Positions 50,870 to 59,321 are shown, counted from the stretch's first letter. The stretch is DNA of 64,000 nucleotides from Candidatus Leptofilum proximum (GCA_016710325.1 JADJXK010000001.1:1488001-1552000), one strand, 5' to 3'. Made by a program: numbers and translations. Notes: a model not told the origin generated them from the sequence alone.

Positions 50870-51598
50870 TCACGCATCGTCCAAAAATTGCCGAAATTCG
50901 TCGCTGCGCCGCACCCGCGCCAGGAAATTGTCCTTGGTACGCGATACATCCCGGACGTCCTCAAATTGGCCGGGATACAAATCGTAAATTTCTCGCGGCT
51001 TTAAGTTCAAAACAAAGTAGCCGAAGATAGCCGCATCCTCTTTTTCTGAATTGCTCAACGATTGCAGCTTTTGCCACAACAGTTCCTGCATTTCGCGCCG
51101 GGCTACTTCCCGTTCCGGTGGCAGGCTGTCCCCAACCAGGGTAGCCAACGGATCATATTCCTCCTCGCCATTGTCGGATTGGGCGGCGCGGTCCCATAGA
51201 TGGGCCTGTTCCTTCCAGCGGGCAAAGTCCACCATCACGGCATTGGTACACATCTGCAAATAGCGCAGCAGCGACTTTAAATCTTGGAATTTTGCAAAAT
51301 TCTCAGCGGGAATGCCCTGCCACATCTTCTCAAACGCCCGGTTCATGAAGTAGTCTGCTTCTTCACCCAAACCCGAATACAGGGCATGGCGCATTACCCA
51401 GGAAATAACCAGTTTATGGTAGCGCTCGTACAGGCAGTGCCAGGCCAATTCATTGCCATGCACAAACGCCCGGCGAAACAGTTCGTAACAGAATCGCGGG
51501 TCGTGTTCTTTTTGAGCAAAAAACCGTTCGCTTTCCCGGTGGCATCGATCGCACAGGCTGCGCAAGGACAGCAAACTGACTTCATCATGGGTAGACAT
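50870..51598 (-). CDS. Sigma-70-family (ECF-like) RNA polymerase sigma factor
   Basis: 242 aa. The N-terminus has a CDRCHRES pair of cysteines. Region 2 is seen in FCYELFRRAFVHGNELAWHC, ADYFMNRAFEKMWQGIP and LKSLLRYLQMCTNAVMVDFA; region 4 in ELLWQKLQSLSNSEKEDAAI, FGYFVLNLKPREIYDLYPG and SRTKDNFLARVRRSDEF. Region 4 is diverged, without a textbook helix-turn-helix. Other sigma factors of this type accompany CHAT proteins in Chloroflexota. It opens the minus-strand run with the adaptor, TPR-CHAT and subtilase genes and probably controls them or a target regulon. A promoter-like TACAAT lies 70 bp upstream. Confidence 0.82.
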   Translation of the reverse strand: MSTHDEVSLLSLRSLCDRCHRESERFFAQKEHDPRFCYELFRRAFVHGNELAWHCLYERYHKLVISWVMRHALYSGLGEEADYFMNRAFEKMWQGIPAENFAKFQDLKSLLRYLQMCTNAVMVDFARWKEQAHLWDRAAQSDNGEEEYDPLATLVGDSLPPEREVARREMQELLWQKLQSLSNSEKEDAAIFGYFVLNLKPREIYDLYPGQFEDVRDVSRTKDNFLARVRRSDEFRQFLDDA

Positions 51599-51669
51599 AG
51601 GACTTTGTGGTGTTGGTTGATGCGTATACAGGTCAGTTGTAGGTGGATTGCAGGTGCGTTGCAGCCCTC

Positions 51670-51705
51670 ATTGTACCTGATTTTTCTCTGGCGCGTGCAG
51701 CCAAA
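51670..51705 (-). promoter_or_regulatory. Putative promoter of the sigma/CHAT cluster
   Basis: On the minus strand TTTGGC, 24 bp, then TACAAT, 72 bp ahead of the sigma gene start. Layout as at 361 and 59322 but shifted by one base (TTGGC-N24). Confidence 0.35.
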
Positions 51706-51779
51706 TGCTACGAATTTGCGATAACCAGATTACAGATGGGGAATATTCCGGCAAATTTGGGACTGAACGGCCGTTCCGC

Positions 51780-52376
51780 TCAACTTTTTAGCCAGCTTTC
51801 CACGGCATGGCGAGTGGTTGGCCAATCCGTGTGATGCAGGCCAGCTAGGCCCACGGCCGTTGCCCCCGCCACGTTTTCGGCTACGTCATCCACAAACAGG
51901 GCCTGGGCCGGAGCCACGCCCAGCTGGGCTAAGGATAGTTCGAATATGTCTGCCTCTGGCTTGAGTAAACCCACCTCGTTGCTCATGATAACGCTGCTGA
52001 ACTGGTTTAGCTCCGGCAAATTGGCCCGCAGCCAGGCCACGTGTACCTCATTCGTGTTGCTGATAATTCCCACCTTCACATCTGGCCGGGCGGCCAGGGC
52101 GCGGGCAAAAGCCAGGGCCACGTCATTGCGCTGCTGGGTGCTGCACAGCGCGGCGGCAAAGGTGTCGTAGGTGGCAGAGCCGCCAAAGGTGTCTCTGACC
52201 TGCCTGTAAAAATCAGGCCCGTTCAGCTGACCTGTGCCCAAAGCCGCGTCGTAACTGCGGCAGTAGGTAATTAAGGCATCGCGGGTAACGTTTAGCAGAT
52301 TGGCTACGGCCGTAAACATGCCCGGACCATCATACTCCACCAATACATTGCCTAAATCAAAAATAACAGCTTTCAT
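51780..52376 (-). CDS. HAD-superfamily phosphatase, YihX-like
   Basis: 198 aa. Motif I FDLGNVLVEYD (nucleophile Asp7, with Gly at the usual second Asp, as in the YihX group), motif II ISNTNE, motif III Lys in GLLKPEADIFEL, motif IV FVDDVAENV. It should remove phosphate from a small molecule, for YihX glucose-1-phosphate; the substrate here is not proven. It is 180 bp upstream of the sigma gene on the same strand but likely a separate unit. Confidence 0.88.
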   Translation of the reverse strand: MKAVIFDLGNVLVEYDGPGMFTAVANLLNVTRDALITYCRSYDAALGTGQLNGPDFYRQVRDTFGGSATYDTFAAALCSTQQRNDVALAFARALAARPDVKVGIISNTNEVHVAWLRANLPELNQFSSVIMSNEVGLLKPEADIFELSLAQLGVAPAQALFVDDVAENVAGATAVGLAGLHHTDWPTTRHAVESWLKS

Positions 52377-52457
52377 AAATGGTTGCCCCTGTGTGCGAGT
52401 TTGCCAGTATGCCAGTGAACGAGTGACTTTTCACTACTTCCCCTTCCCTCTGCTAAA

Positions 52458-52493
52458 ATTGTAGCGGGCGACGGCCGTTCCTGCTATCGCCAA
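52458..52493 (-). promoter_or_regulatory. Putative promoter TTGGCG-N24-TACAAT
   Basis: On the minus strand TTGGCG (52493-52488), exactly 24 bp, then GC-preceded TACAAT (52463-52458), 81 bp ahead of the HAD phosphatase. A HIP palindrome lies in the spacer, as at 361. Confidence 0.4.
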
Positions 52494-52529
52494 CAAAACT
52501 AACCCATACCAACCCAACGGAGAAACCAG

Positions 52530-53504
52530 ATGCCCTTTTTTGACCTGCCCCTCAACGAACTGCAACGATACCTGCCGCCACGCCAGGAGCCGGACGATTT
52601 TGACGCCTTTTGGCAGCAGACCCTGGCCGAAACGGCCGAATTTCCCCTCAACGCCGACTTTGAACCGGTAGACGAAGGCCTGCAAACCATTGACACCTAC
52701 GACGTCACTTTTGCCGGGTTTGGCGGCCAGCTGGTGAAGGGCTGGTTTTTGCTGCCGCGCCACCGGACCGGGCCGCTGCCGTGTGTGGTGCAGTACCAGG
52801 GCTATAGTGGCGGCCGCGGCTTCTTGATGAACTGGCTCGGCTGGCCCAGCCTGGGGTTTGCCTGCCTGGTCATGGACACCCGTGGCCAGGGCTGGGCGCC
52901 TTACAGCCCTGGGGAAACGGTCGATCTGGCGCCGCAGGGCACCGGTTCTCACGTGCCCGGCTTTATGACCCAGGGGATTCAGGACTCGCACACCTATTAC
53001 TACCGGCGCGTTTTTACGGACGCGGTGCGAGCACTGGAAGCAGCGCGCCAGCATGAAGCCGTCGATGCCGGGCGCATGGCCGTCACCGGAGGCAGCCAGG
53101 GTGGGGGGATTACGCTGGCGGCGGCGGGCTTGGATACGGCCGTCGCCGTCGCCATGCCCGATGTGCCCTTCCTCTGCCACTACCGCCACGCCACCGAAAT
53201 TGTGGACACCTCGCCGTACAACGAAATTACCCGCTACTGCGTTGGCCATCGCGACCAGGTAGAAACGGTTTTCCACACGCTTTCCTACTTTGATGGGGTC
53301 AACTTTGCCGTGCGGGCCAAAGCCCAGGCGCTCTTTTCCGTGGGCTTGATGGATGACATTTGCCCGCCCAGCACCGTCTACGCCGCGTACAATTATTATG
53401 CTGGTCCCAAGGAAATGGCTGTCTACAGCTACAACAACCACGAAGGTGGCGGCCCGTTCCAGCACCGCAAACAGGCCCAACTCCTGCGCGACCTCTGGCT
53501 GTAG
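52530..53504 (+). CDS. Acetylxylan esterase/cephalosporin-C deacetylase family hydrolase
   Basis: 324 aa, alpha/beta-hydrolase of the AXE1 family (carbohydrate esterase 7). The opening FFDLPLNELQRYLPPRQEPD and DFDAFWQQTLAE are family hallmarks; the active site is Ser in GGSQGGG (about residue 187), Asp in GLMDDICPPST and His in NNHEGGG. It removes acetyl groups from xylo-oligosaccharides or related esters, in the cytoplasm since no signal peptide is present. GGAG lies 9 bp before the ATG. Single-gene unit with a very strong hairpin beyond its stop. Confidence 0.92.
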   Translation: MPFFDLPLNELQRYLPPRQEPDDFDAFWQQTLAETAEFPLNADFEPVDEGLQTIDTYDVTFAGFGGQLVKGWFLLPRHRTGPLPCVVQYQGYSGGRGFLMNWLGWPSLGFACLVMDTRGQGWAPYSPGETVDLAPQGTGSHVPGFMTQGIQDSHTYYYRRVFTDAVRALEAARQHEAVDAGRMAVTGGSQGGGITLAAAGLDTAVAVAMPDVPFLCHYRHATEIVDTSPYNEITRYCVGHRDQVETVFHTLSYFDGVNFAVRAKAQALFSVGLMDDICPPSTVYAAYNYYAGPKEMAVYSYNNHEGGGPFQHRKQAQLLRDLWL

Positions 53505-53593
53505 CCGCAGTTTCCTACCGCGCTCCCATCCTGTCACCGTCTAATTGGCTTCCCACACGAGGGCGCTTCGCGCCCCGTGCGGGGGAAGGGTTT

Positions 53594-53642
53594 GGGTTTT
53601 TTCAGTTTTGGGGTCATTTTGACCCCAAAACTGAAAAAACCC
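53594..53642. terminator. Two-way terminator with a perfect 23-bp stem
   Basis: GGGTTTTTTCAGTTTTGGGG plus TCA, a TTT loop, then the exact complement. It lies between the convergent esterase and chorismate synthase genes. Just right of it is a second hairpin (GGCATCGCC with GGCGATGCC around GGCGC/GCGCC, 53654-53687) and an outer pair GGCGCTTCGCGCC/GGCGCGAAGCGCC. Confidence 0.85.
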
Positions 53643-53742
53643 TCCTTCTCTACGGCATCGCCAGGCGCGAAGCGCCGAGGCGATGCCCTTGTTCAAGAGC
53701 TGAACGCTTACGCTTACCCCATTTCGCGGTTAGAAACCGCGG

Positions 53743-54990
53743 CTACTCGAATAATTTGAACTGCTTCGGGTCGACGGCGCGGGATTGGTGCATGAGGACA
53801 GCATTCATCAGCTCGATGGCCAGGCGCGATTCCAGCGTCACCCCGGCGCGCACGCCCACGCACGGGTCGTGCCGCCCCTTGTCCAGCAGAAAATCGATCT
53901 CTTCCAGGTTCTTCTGCACCGACTGCTGCGGTTTGACAATGGTGGACGTGGGCTTAAACCCCACGCGGCACACCAGCGGCATGCCCGTGGTGACGCCGCC
54001 AATCAGCCCGCCGTGGGAGTTGGCCTGGTAGCCGCTGCGCCGGATGGGATCGTTGTTTTCGCTGCCGCGCCGGGCGACCACCTGAATGCCATCGCCAATT
54101 TCGCATGATTGGGCCGCGTGCAGGCCACCCAGGCTGCCCATCAGCCGCAGCTTCAGGCTGTGGTAGAGCGGGTCGCCCGCCAGGGCCGGGACATTGACCG
54201 CCACCACCTCCACCGCCGCACCAATCGAATCGCCGTCGATGCGGGTTTGTTTGATCAACTCGCCCGCTTCGGCAGCAAATTCGGCATCCAGGCTGTGAAT
54301 TTCGGCGCTGGCCAGCTGCTGCTGCACGTGCTCGATTTGCTCTGCCGTCACTGCGTGGCCTTCTTTGAGCAGGCGGGTGAAGTGATCGCTCAGGCCGTGC
54401 CGGGCCTGCAGCGGCCCCACCTGGCTGATCGAGGAGAGGAAGACGGTGCCAAACGCTTCTTGCAGGAAGATGCGGGCAATCGAGCCGCCAATCACGTCTG
54501 AAATGGTGCTGCGATAGCTGGAACGGCCGCCGCCGCGTACATCGACGTGCCCCCGTGCCTTGTGGTACTTCACCAGGTCGGTATGGCCGGGGCGTACCGC
54601 GCCGGTTGGCCCAACAAACTGGTCGTAATGGCCGGATTTGGTGGCGGCGGAAAGCACCAGGGCGCTAATCGGTTCGCCAGTCGTGTAGCCAGCCTCGTAG
54701 GCGGTGGTGGCAAAGGTCAGGCCATCGACCTTGGTGGAGATGGCTGGCCCGGCGGTGAGCGCGTCATGATCGTCCTGGTAGAGCCCGGCCAGCAGCAGCA
54801 CTTTATCCTTCTCGTTGCGTGGGGTGCCGTGCCGGTTGCTGCCCGGCCGCCGCCGGTCCAGGTACCCCTGGATTTGCGCCCGGCTGAGAAACAGCCCTGG
54901 CGGGCAGCCAAACACGATAGTCGTGATACCAGGCCCGTGCGATTCACCCGCACCGGCGACGCTGAAGAGAGGTCCGCCTAGAATTTCCAT
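53743..54990 (-). CDS. aroC: Chorismate synthase
   Basis: 415 aa. Family signatures GAGESHGPG (near residue 14), RRRPGSNRHGTPRNEKD, the FMN-binding region (GYQANSHGGLIGGVTTG) and GRHDPCVGVRA near the C-terminus are in place. It converts 5-enolpyruvylshikimate-3-phosphate to chorismate, the last step of the shikimate pathway, using reduced FMN. Slightly longer than usual. No other shikimate gene is nearby. ATG without a clear ribosome site. Confidence 0.95.
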   Translation of the reverse strand: MEILGGPLFSVAGAGESHGPGITTIVFGCPPGLFLSRAQIQGYLDRRRPGSNRHGTPRNEKDKVLLLAGLYQDDHDALTAGPAISTKVDGLTFATTAYEAGYTTGEPISALVLSAATKSGHYDQFVGPTGAVRPGHTDLVKYHKARGHVDVRGGGRSSYRSTISDVIGGSIARIFLQEAFGTVFLSSISQVGPLQARHGLSDHFTRLLKEGHAVTAEQIEHVQQQLASAEIHSLDAEFAAEAGELIKQTRIDGDSIGAAVEVVAVNVPALAGDPLYHSLKLRLMGSLGGLHAAQSCEIGDGIQVVARRGSENNDPIRRSGYQANSHGGLIGGVTTGMPLVCRVGFKPTSTIVKPQQSVQKNLEEIDFLLDKGRHDPCVGVRAGVTLESRLAIELMNAVLMHQSRAVDPKQFKLFE

Positions 54991-55348
54991 AGTTGTTTAT
55001 CCACAGATTGCGCAGATTGCACAGATTATGGGGACGCGTGAAACGTGAAACGTGAAGCGCGAGTCAAACAACATCCCCGTGATGATGACCCTATTTTACC
55101 TGGGAACGGCCGTCTCTCTTAAATCTCGTTCCTTTGCGTTCTCTGCGTCCTTTGCGGTAAATCTCTCTGAATGACGCCACAGCGAGGCCAAACGCTCTAC
55201 TCAGATTCTTAATATAGGCCGTAAGTCCTATTGAATACTGTAAGTCAGACTCTGTCCAGAGTAGTTCCCAACTGGCAAAATCCCAATTCAACAAGACACT
55301 CCCCGAGCAGTTTCTGGGGTCTTCATTCTAACCGTGGAGAGGCCGAAG
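54991..55348. other. Intergenic region with repeat words, aroC to receiver gene
   Basis: 358 bp without a convincing gene. It holds CACAGATTGCGCAGATTGCA, a CGTGAAACGTGAAACGTGAA word block (55037-55058), one HIP palindrome and the word set TTTGCGTTCTCTGCGTCCTT (near 55133), which recurs in altered form near 410 and 62800. The end of the region must hold the start signals of the receiver gene (GGAGAGG at 55336). Confidence 0.6.
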
Positions 55349-55753
55349 ATGAGTTGCTCAGTCCTGGTTGTGGACGATGAATTTGAAATCCGACAGCTGC
55401 TGTCTACCATGCTGACGATGATGGGGTACCAATCGTTTGTGGCGCAGGATGGCCTGGATGCTCTGGAAAAAATCCCCCAATACCAACCTGACATTTTACT
55501 TTTGGACGTGATGATGCCGCGCATGGATGGGCTGACGTTGTGCCGCCAGCTGCGTGATACAGAAGAAACGGCCGCTCTCCCCATCATCATGCTCAGCGGC
55601 AAGGCACACCAGGAAGCGATTCAAGAGGGACTCAAGGCGGGGGCCAACCGCTACCTGGTCAAACCTACCGGCCTCGACGAATTGACCCGTAACATCAACG
55701 AGGTTTTGGGCGAAACGGGCTCGTTGGTTTCAAAAAAAAAAGTAGAAGCGTAA
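55349..55753 (+). CDS. Stand-alone response-regulator receiver (CheY-like)
   Basis: 134 aa from the ATG at 55349, with GGAGAGG 6 bp upstream. Asp9 and Asp10 (VVDDE), phospho-acceptor Asp53 (LLLDVMMPRMDG), Ser83 (MLSGK) and Lys105 (LVKPTG) form a complete receiver site. There is no output domain and no kinase nearby, so it is a single-domain receiver working with a distant histidine kinase. A perfect terminator follows. Confidence 0.95.
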   Translation: MSCSVLVVDDEFEIRQLLSTMLTMMGYQSFVAQDGLDALEKIPQYQPDILLLDVMMPRMDGLTLCRQLRDTEETAALPIIMLSGKAHQEAIQEGLKAGANRYLVKPTGLDELTRNINEVLGETGSLVSKKKVEA

Positions 55754-55756
55754 CCC

Positions 55757-55812
55757 ATTTCCCCGGAAACTGTTTAGAAGTAACCAAATGAGCAGTTTCC
55801 GGGGAAATTTTT
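55757..55812. terminator. Rho-independent terminator after the receiver gene
   Basis: ATTTCCCCGGAAACTG pairs perfectly with CAGTTTCCGGGGAAAT (16 bp, 20-base loop), followed by TTTTTG. It may also serve the convergent dehydrogenase gene. Confidence 0.92.
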
Positions 55813-55815
55813 GTT

Positions 55816-56895
55816 TTACGACAGAGCCGACCACACCTCCAGCTTGGCTTTCACCCGGCGAATCACCTCATTGGTAAACTCATCCGTGTTGGCCGTGCCG
55901 CCAATATCGGCCGTTTTGGTGCCATCGTATACCGTTTCCAGCGTAGATTCGTAGATGGCGCGGCTGGCTCGCTTGGCTTCCGGCTCTTTCATGTAAGACA
56001 GCAGCCCGGCGGCGGCCAGGATCATGGCCATGGGGTTGGCGCGATTGAGCCCTTGCAGCGTGGGCGCCGTGCCATGCGGCGCTTCGGCCATCACGCAGTC
56101 CACCTCACCCTTGCCATCCACCGAAATCACCATCGACTCCGACCCGGCGATGGAGCCAAACATTTGCAGCACCATGTCAGATAGCAAATCGCCGTCGCGG
56201 TTCAGGCTGGGGATGACCAGCGGCTCGCCGGTGGTGGCCAACAGCAGGGCAAAGGTAGCGTCTATGAGCTGCGGCTCGTAGCGCACGCTGGGGAACTTCT
56301 TGGCGGTGGCGTCCATCTCTTCCTTAAACATGCCCTCGTACACCGGGCTAACGGTAAATTTGGGGCCGCCAAACACTTTGGCCCCGGTATTACGCGCATG
56401 CAAAAAAGCGTATTCGGCCACGGCACGGCAGACGCGGCGGGTGATCTTTTCAGTGCGGAAAGAAATTTCGTCGGGTGAACCTTCTTCGCCTTCGCGCCAT
56501 TCTTTGGCCCCGTAAGCATCGTCGCGGGCCATGCGCACCACGCTGATGGGAGCATACACACCGGCAATCGGCCGTACGCCGGGGATGCGCCGCCCGGTGC
56601 GCAGGATGACTTCGGCGTCCATCTCTTCACGCAAAATACGGTTGGGGCTGCCCACGTCCCCTTTCTGCTCGGGGGTGATGGTGGCGGCTTTCAGCGCCAG
56701 GCGGTGTTTACGAATGGCTTTACCGGCTTCATAAACCACCTTGTTTTGGGTGGCGCGGCGGTTTTCCAGGCTCAAATCGAAGCGAATAAATTCTAAATCG
56801 AAGCGGATGTTGCCGGGTTCGAGGACACGCACGGCTTCCTCCAGCAGTTCCTGGCCGGTCTGGTCACCTTCCAGAATAACAATGGTTCGGGTCAT
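55816..56895 (-). CDS. Isocitrate/isopropylmalate dehydrogenase family protein
   Basis: 359 aa. The family fold is seen from ILEGDQTGQELLEEAVRVL at the start, LILRTGRRIPGVRP-like (VILRTGRRIPGVRP) substrate site, IDATFALLL, the metal site NRDGDLLSDMVLQMFGSIAG and the NAD-binding APHGTAPTLQGLNRANPMA. It oxidatively decarboxylates a 2-hydroxy acid such as isocitrate, homoisocitrate or isopropylmalate. The APHGTAP and the ARTVRP-like region favour an isocitrate-type enzyme, but I cannot fix the substrate. AGGAGA 8 bp before the ATG. Confidence 0.88.
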   Translation of the reverse strand: MTRTIVILEGDQTGQELLEEAVRVLEPGNIRFDLEFIRFDLSLENRRATQNKVVYEAGKAIRKHRLALKAATITPEQKGDVGSPNRILREEMDAEVILRTGRRIPGVRPIAGVYAPISVVRMARDDAYGAKEWREGEEGSPDEISFRTEKITRRVCRAVAEYAFLHARNTGAKVFGGPKFTVSPVYEGMFKEEMDATAKKFPSVRYEPQLIDATFALLLATTGEPLVIPSLNRDGDLLSDMVLQMFGSIAGSESMVISVDGKGEVDCVMAEAPHGTAPTLQGLNRANPMAMILAAAGLLSYMKEPEAKRASRAIYESTLETVYDGTKTADIGGTANTDEFTNEVIRRVKAKLEVWSALS

Positions 56896-56966
56896 AATTT
56901 CGGGTCTCCTGTAGTTAGTTTAATCTTATTGGCTCTTTAGGAACTCAGGGAGTTGACGAGCGTGGT

Positions 56967-57017
56967 GCGTGAAACGTGAAACGTGACCAGAGAGGCATCA
57001 CGTTTCACGTTTCACGC
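56967..57017. repeat. CGTGAAA-type inverted repeat
   Basis: GTGAAACGTGAAACGTGA on the left, TCACGTTTCACGTTTCAC on the right, 13-bp centre. A long fold-back between two same-strand genes. Confidence 0.8.
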
Positions 57018-57046
57018 CAAAACCCACAAAATCCTAAAGACCCAAC

Positions 57047-58153
57047 TTATTTTCTGCCTCGCAGGTAGTTGAGATATTTGGGCAAGATGACGGTGTAAAG
57101 CTGGTAGAGCAACGGCCGTACCGGAAAGTCCCACGCGCCGATGTGCCGTACCACCTGGCCGTTGAAGCCAGCCTTGAAGCGCCACACGCCCCACAGCCGG
57201 TCCTCTTCCACAAACTCGTCTGGCGCACCCCAGAAGTCGTAGACGGTGCAACCCTGTGCTTTGGCCCAGCGAATCGCTTCCCATTGCAGCAGGTAGTTGG
57301 GCATGCGCTGCCGTTCTTTGTCCGTAGACGCGCCGTACATGTAAATGACGCGCTGGCCATAACGCACCAGGTAAACGGCCGCTACCGGATCATCCTCAAA
57401 TTCGGCAACAAGTAAATGGCCCATTTTGGCCTGGTGAAAGCTTTGCCAGGCATCGAGGTAGTAAGCGGTGGGACGAATGCCAAAGCCATCGCGAGCGGCC
57501 GTTTCGGCATACATCTCGGCCATCACGGGGAAATCTGCCGTTGTTCCTGCGCGTATCACAATGCCTTTGCGCTCAGCGAGGCGGATATTGTAGCGAGTTT
57601 TGGACTTCATCGCCGCCAAAAGATTTTCTTCCGACTCCGTCAGGTCCAGCTCCACAGTGTTGCGGAACTGAATCTGCTCGTTGGAGAAGCGCCAGCCCCG
57701 GTCTTTGAGTTCCTGGGTGAATATGCTGCCGAGGGGAGACGGCCGTTCCACTTCATCGCCCCAACTTTTCACCACTTCGGGATCAATCTTGATAAAAATG
57801 GCTCGCTCCCGCCGGGCAATGTTTTCCAGCTCGGCCAGGACGACGCGGCGCAGCGCGCCGTCTTTGTAGTCCAGCGCTGGCCCTTTGGGCACGTACAAAA
57901 TGCAAAACGGGGTGCGCGGCAGCTGGCGCTTGAGCACCATCGCCGCCGCCAGCGGTTCCCAGCTACTCTCGCCAATGGTGAGGGTCAGCGGGATGGGCGT
58001 CCAGCCCCAGCGCGACTTTTGCTCGGCCCACGCCCAGCTTTGCAGCGCATGGGCGGTGGGCATTTTGGCCAGCGCCTGGGCAAACGTCGTTTTCGATTTT
58101 TCCAGCTTAAACGTAGAAGCCCGGTAGGTGGGTTCTTTTTGAGTTGTTGTCAT
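57047..58153 (-). CDS. FemAB-family peptidyltransferase (second of a tandem pair)
   Basis: 368 aa, two GNAT-like halves. Characteristic stretches: ALQSWAWAEQKSRWGW, NLLAAMKSKTRYNIRLAERK, YLVRYGQRVIYMYGAST, RMPNYLLQWEAIRWAKAQGC and YDFWGAPDE, WGVWRFKAGFNGQVVRHIGA. Family members move amino acids from aminoacyl-tRNA to the lipid-linked peptidoglycan precursor to build the cross-bridge, at the cytoplasmic face. It follows the paralogue at 58238 on the same strand, separated by a repeat block of about 85 bp. Confidence 0.92.
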   Translation of the reverse strand: MTTTQKEPTYRASTFKLEKSKTTFAQALAKMPTAHALQSWAWAEQKSRWGWTPIPLTLTIGESSWEPLAAAMVLKRQLPRTPFCILYVPKGPALDYKDGALRRVVLAELENIARRERAIFIKIDPEVVKSWGDEVERPSPLGSIFTQELKDRGWRFSNEQIQFRNTVELDLTESEENLLAAMKSKTRYNIRLAERKGIVIRAGTTADFPVMAEMYAETAARDGFGIRPTAYYLDAWQSFHQAKMGHLLVAEFEDDPVAAVYLVRYGQRVIYMYGASTDKERQRMPNYLLQWEAIRWAKAQGCTVYDFWGAPDEFVEEDRLWGVWRFKAGFNGQVVRHIGAWDFPVRPLLYQLYTVILPKYLNYLRGRK

Positions 58154-58165
58154 TCTTTGAAAAAG

Positions 58166-58247
58166 CAGGTGGTCGGTAATCGGTTATCGGTGGTCGGTAA
58201 TCGGTAAGTTTGCTGATTACGGTTTACCGATTACCGGTCACCGATTC
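58166..58247. repeat. GTAATCGGT-type inverted repeat between FemAB genes
   Basis: GGTCGGTAATCGGTTATCGG on the left and GATTACGGTTTACCGATTAC on the right. It reaches the last codons of the upstream FemAB gene (…RRNR). Confidence 0.85.
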
Positions 58248-59299
58248 CTACGCCATTGATAAAGTTTATAAACGAGTTTGTTGTAAACGCGATCGGCCGC
58301 GCCGACGGTGCGCTGGATCTGGCCGCCAAAGCCGCGTTTGAAGCGGTAGACGCCCCACAGGCCGTCGTGCCGGTCGGCGAAATTGGCTTCCAGCTCCTCT
58401 TCGGGGGCGTCGGGTATGCCCCAAAGATCGTACCGCTGGCAGCCGTGGGCTTTGGCCCACTCCATGGCCGCCCACTGCACGGCGTAGGTGGGCATGCGCT
58501 GGCGCTCTTCGCTGCTGGAGGCGCCGTAGAGGTAAGCGGCCGTTTCGCCCATAGCAAACACCATCACCCCGGCTAACGGCCGTCCCTCATACTCCGCCAA
58601 AAAAAGGGCCACCTGGTTCATCGGCTCAAAAATCTCGAAGGCGGCATAGTAGTACATGGGCGTATGCACGCCAAACTGGTCCCTCTCGCCGGTCTGGCGC
58701 ATGAGCTTGTTGAAGGCAGGGATATCTTTCAGGCTGCCCTGCCGCACGGTGACGTCTTTTTTGGCCGCCAGCCGGATGTTATAGCGGGTTTTCTGCTTCA
58801 TTTGGGCCAGGATGTCATCGGGAGACGGCCGTAAATCAACCACAACCGTATTCGGTGGCTGGATCGTATCGCTGTCCGGCAGCAGGTTGTGGCGCTGGCA
58901 GATGGCGTGCCATTTGGCCGTCATCGCCTCACTTTGCCACAGCAGCGGCTCGATCTTCAGTATGCTGGCGCCACGTTCGTACACAGATTGGTCGATCTGG
59001 TTAAACAGAATCGTGACCTGTTCGTCATCGTCCCAATCCACCAGCGGGCCATGCGGAACGTAGGCCATCTTCACCAGTCCAGCCGCCGCCGAGCGGTAGA
59101 GCACCTGCGCCCCGGCCACCAGCTGGCCCTCCTTGCGCATCCAGACGCGGTGGGAGGTCCAGCCAAAGCGGTTTTTGAGCCGGGCCCAGTTGGTGGTTTG
59201 CAAAATGGAGCCGTGCGGATGGTTGGCCACAAAGGCATCCCACTCGGTGTCTTCTTCGCTGTACGGCCGTTCGCCAATCTCTAGAAATTTGTCCAACAT
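58238..59299 (-). CDS. FemAB-family peptidyltransferase (first of a tandem pair)
   Basis: 353 aa with the same set of family stretches as its neighbour: SILQTTNWARLKNRFGWTSH, ILAQMKQKTRYNIRLAAKKD, AMGETAAYLYGASSSEERQR, AMEWAKAHGCQRYDLWGIPD and WGVYRFKRGFGGQIQRTVGA. Two paralogues in tandem recall FemA/FemB, which add different positions of one peptide bridge. It is divergent from the zinc-ribbon gene; the gap between them is only 64 bp and must hold both promoters. Confidence 0.92.
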   Translation of the reverse strand: MLDKFLEIGERPYSEEDTEWDAFVANHPHGSILQTTNWARLKNRFGWTSHRVWMRKEGQLVAGAQVLYRSAAAGLVKMAYVPHGPLVDWDDDEQVTILFNQIDQSVYERGASILKIEPLLWQSEAMTAKWHAICQRHNLLPDSDTIQPPNTVVVDLRPSPDDILAQMKQKTRYNIRLAAKKDVTVRQGSLKDIPAFNKLMRQTGERDQFGVHTPMYYYAAFEIFEPMNQVALFLAEYEGRPLAGVMVFAMGETAAYLYGASSSEERQRMPTYAVQWAAMEWAKAHGCQRYDLWGIPDAPEEELEANFADRHDGLWGVYRFKRGFGGQIQRTVGAADRVYNKLVYKLYQWRRNR

Positions 59300-59321
59300 A
59301 GGGGCCGATTATACCGTAATC

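Noticed and set aside
50640..50987. Plus-strand open frame of 115 codons between adaptor and sigma genes
   Set aside because: It runs into the sigma gene on the other strand, is basic and without domain pattern or ribosome site.
44092..51598. Idea that the TPR-CHAT cluster is a type III-E CRISPR locus
   Set aside because: No Cas7-11-like effector, adaptation genes or repeat array is present in the window; only the protease/sigma pairing is similar.
52434..53537. Minus-strand open frame of 367 codons opposite the esterase
   Set aside because: Antisense shadow; the plus strand encodes the complete CE7 active site.
55091..55294. Minus-strand open frame of 67 codons between aroC and the receiver gene
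   Set aside because: TTG start, translated repeat words at its end, no recognisable domain.
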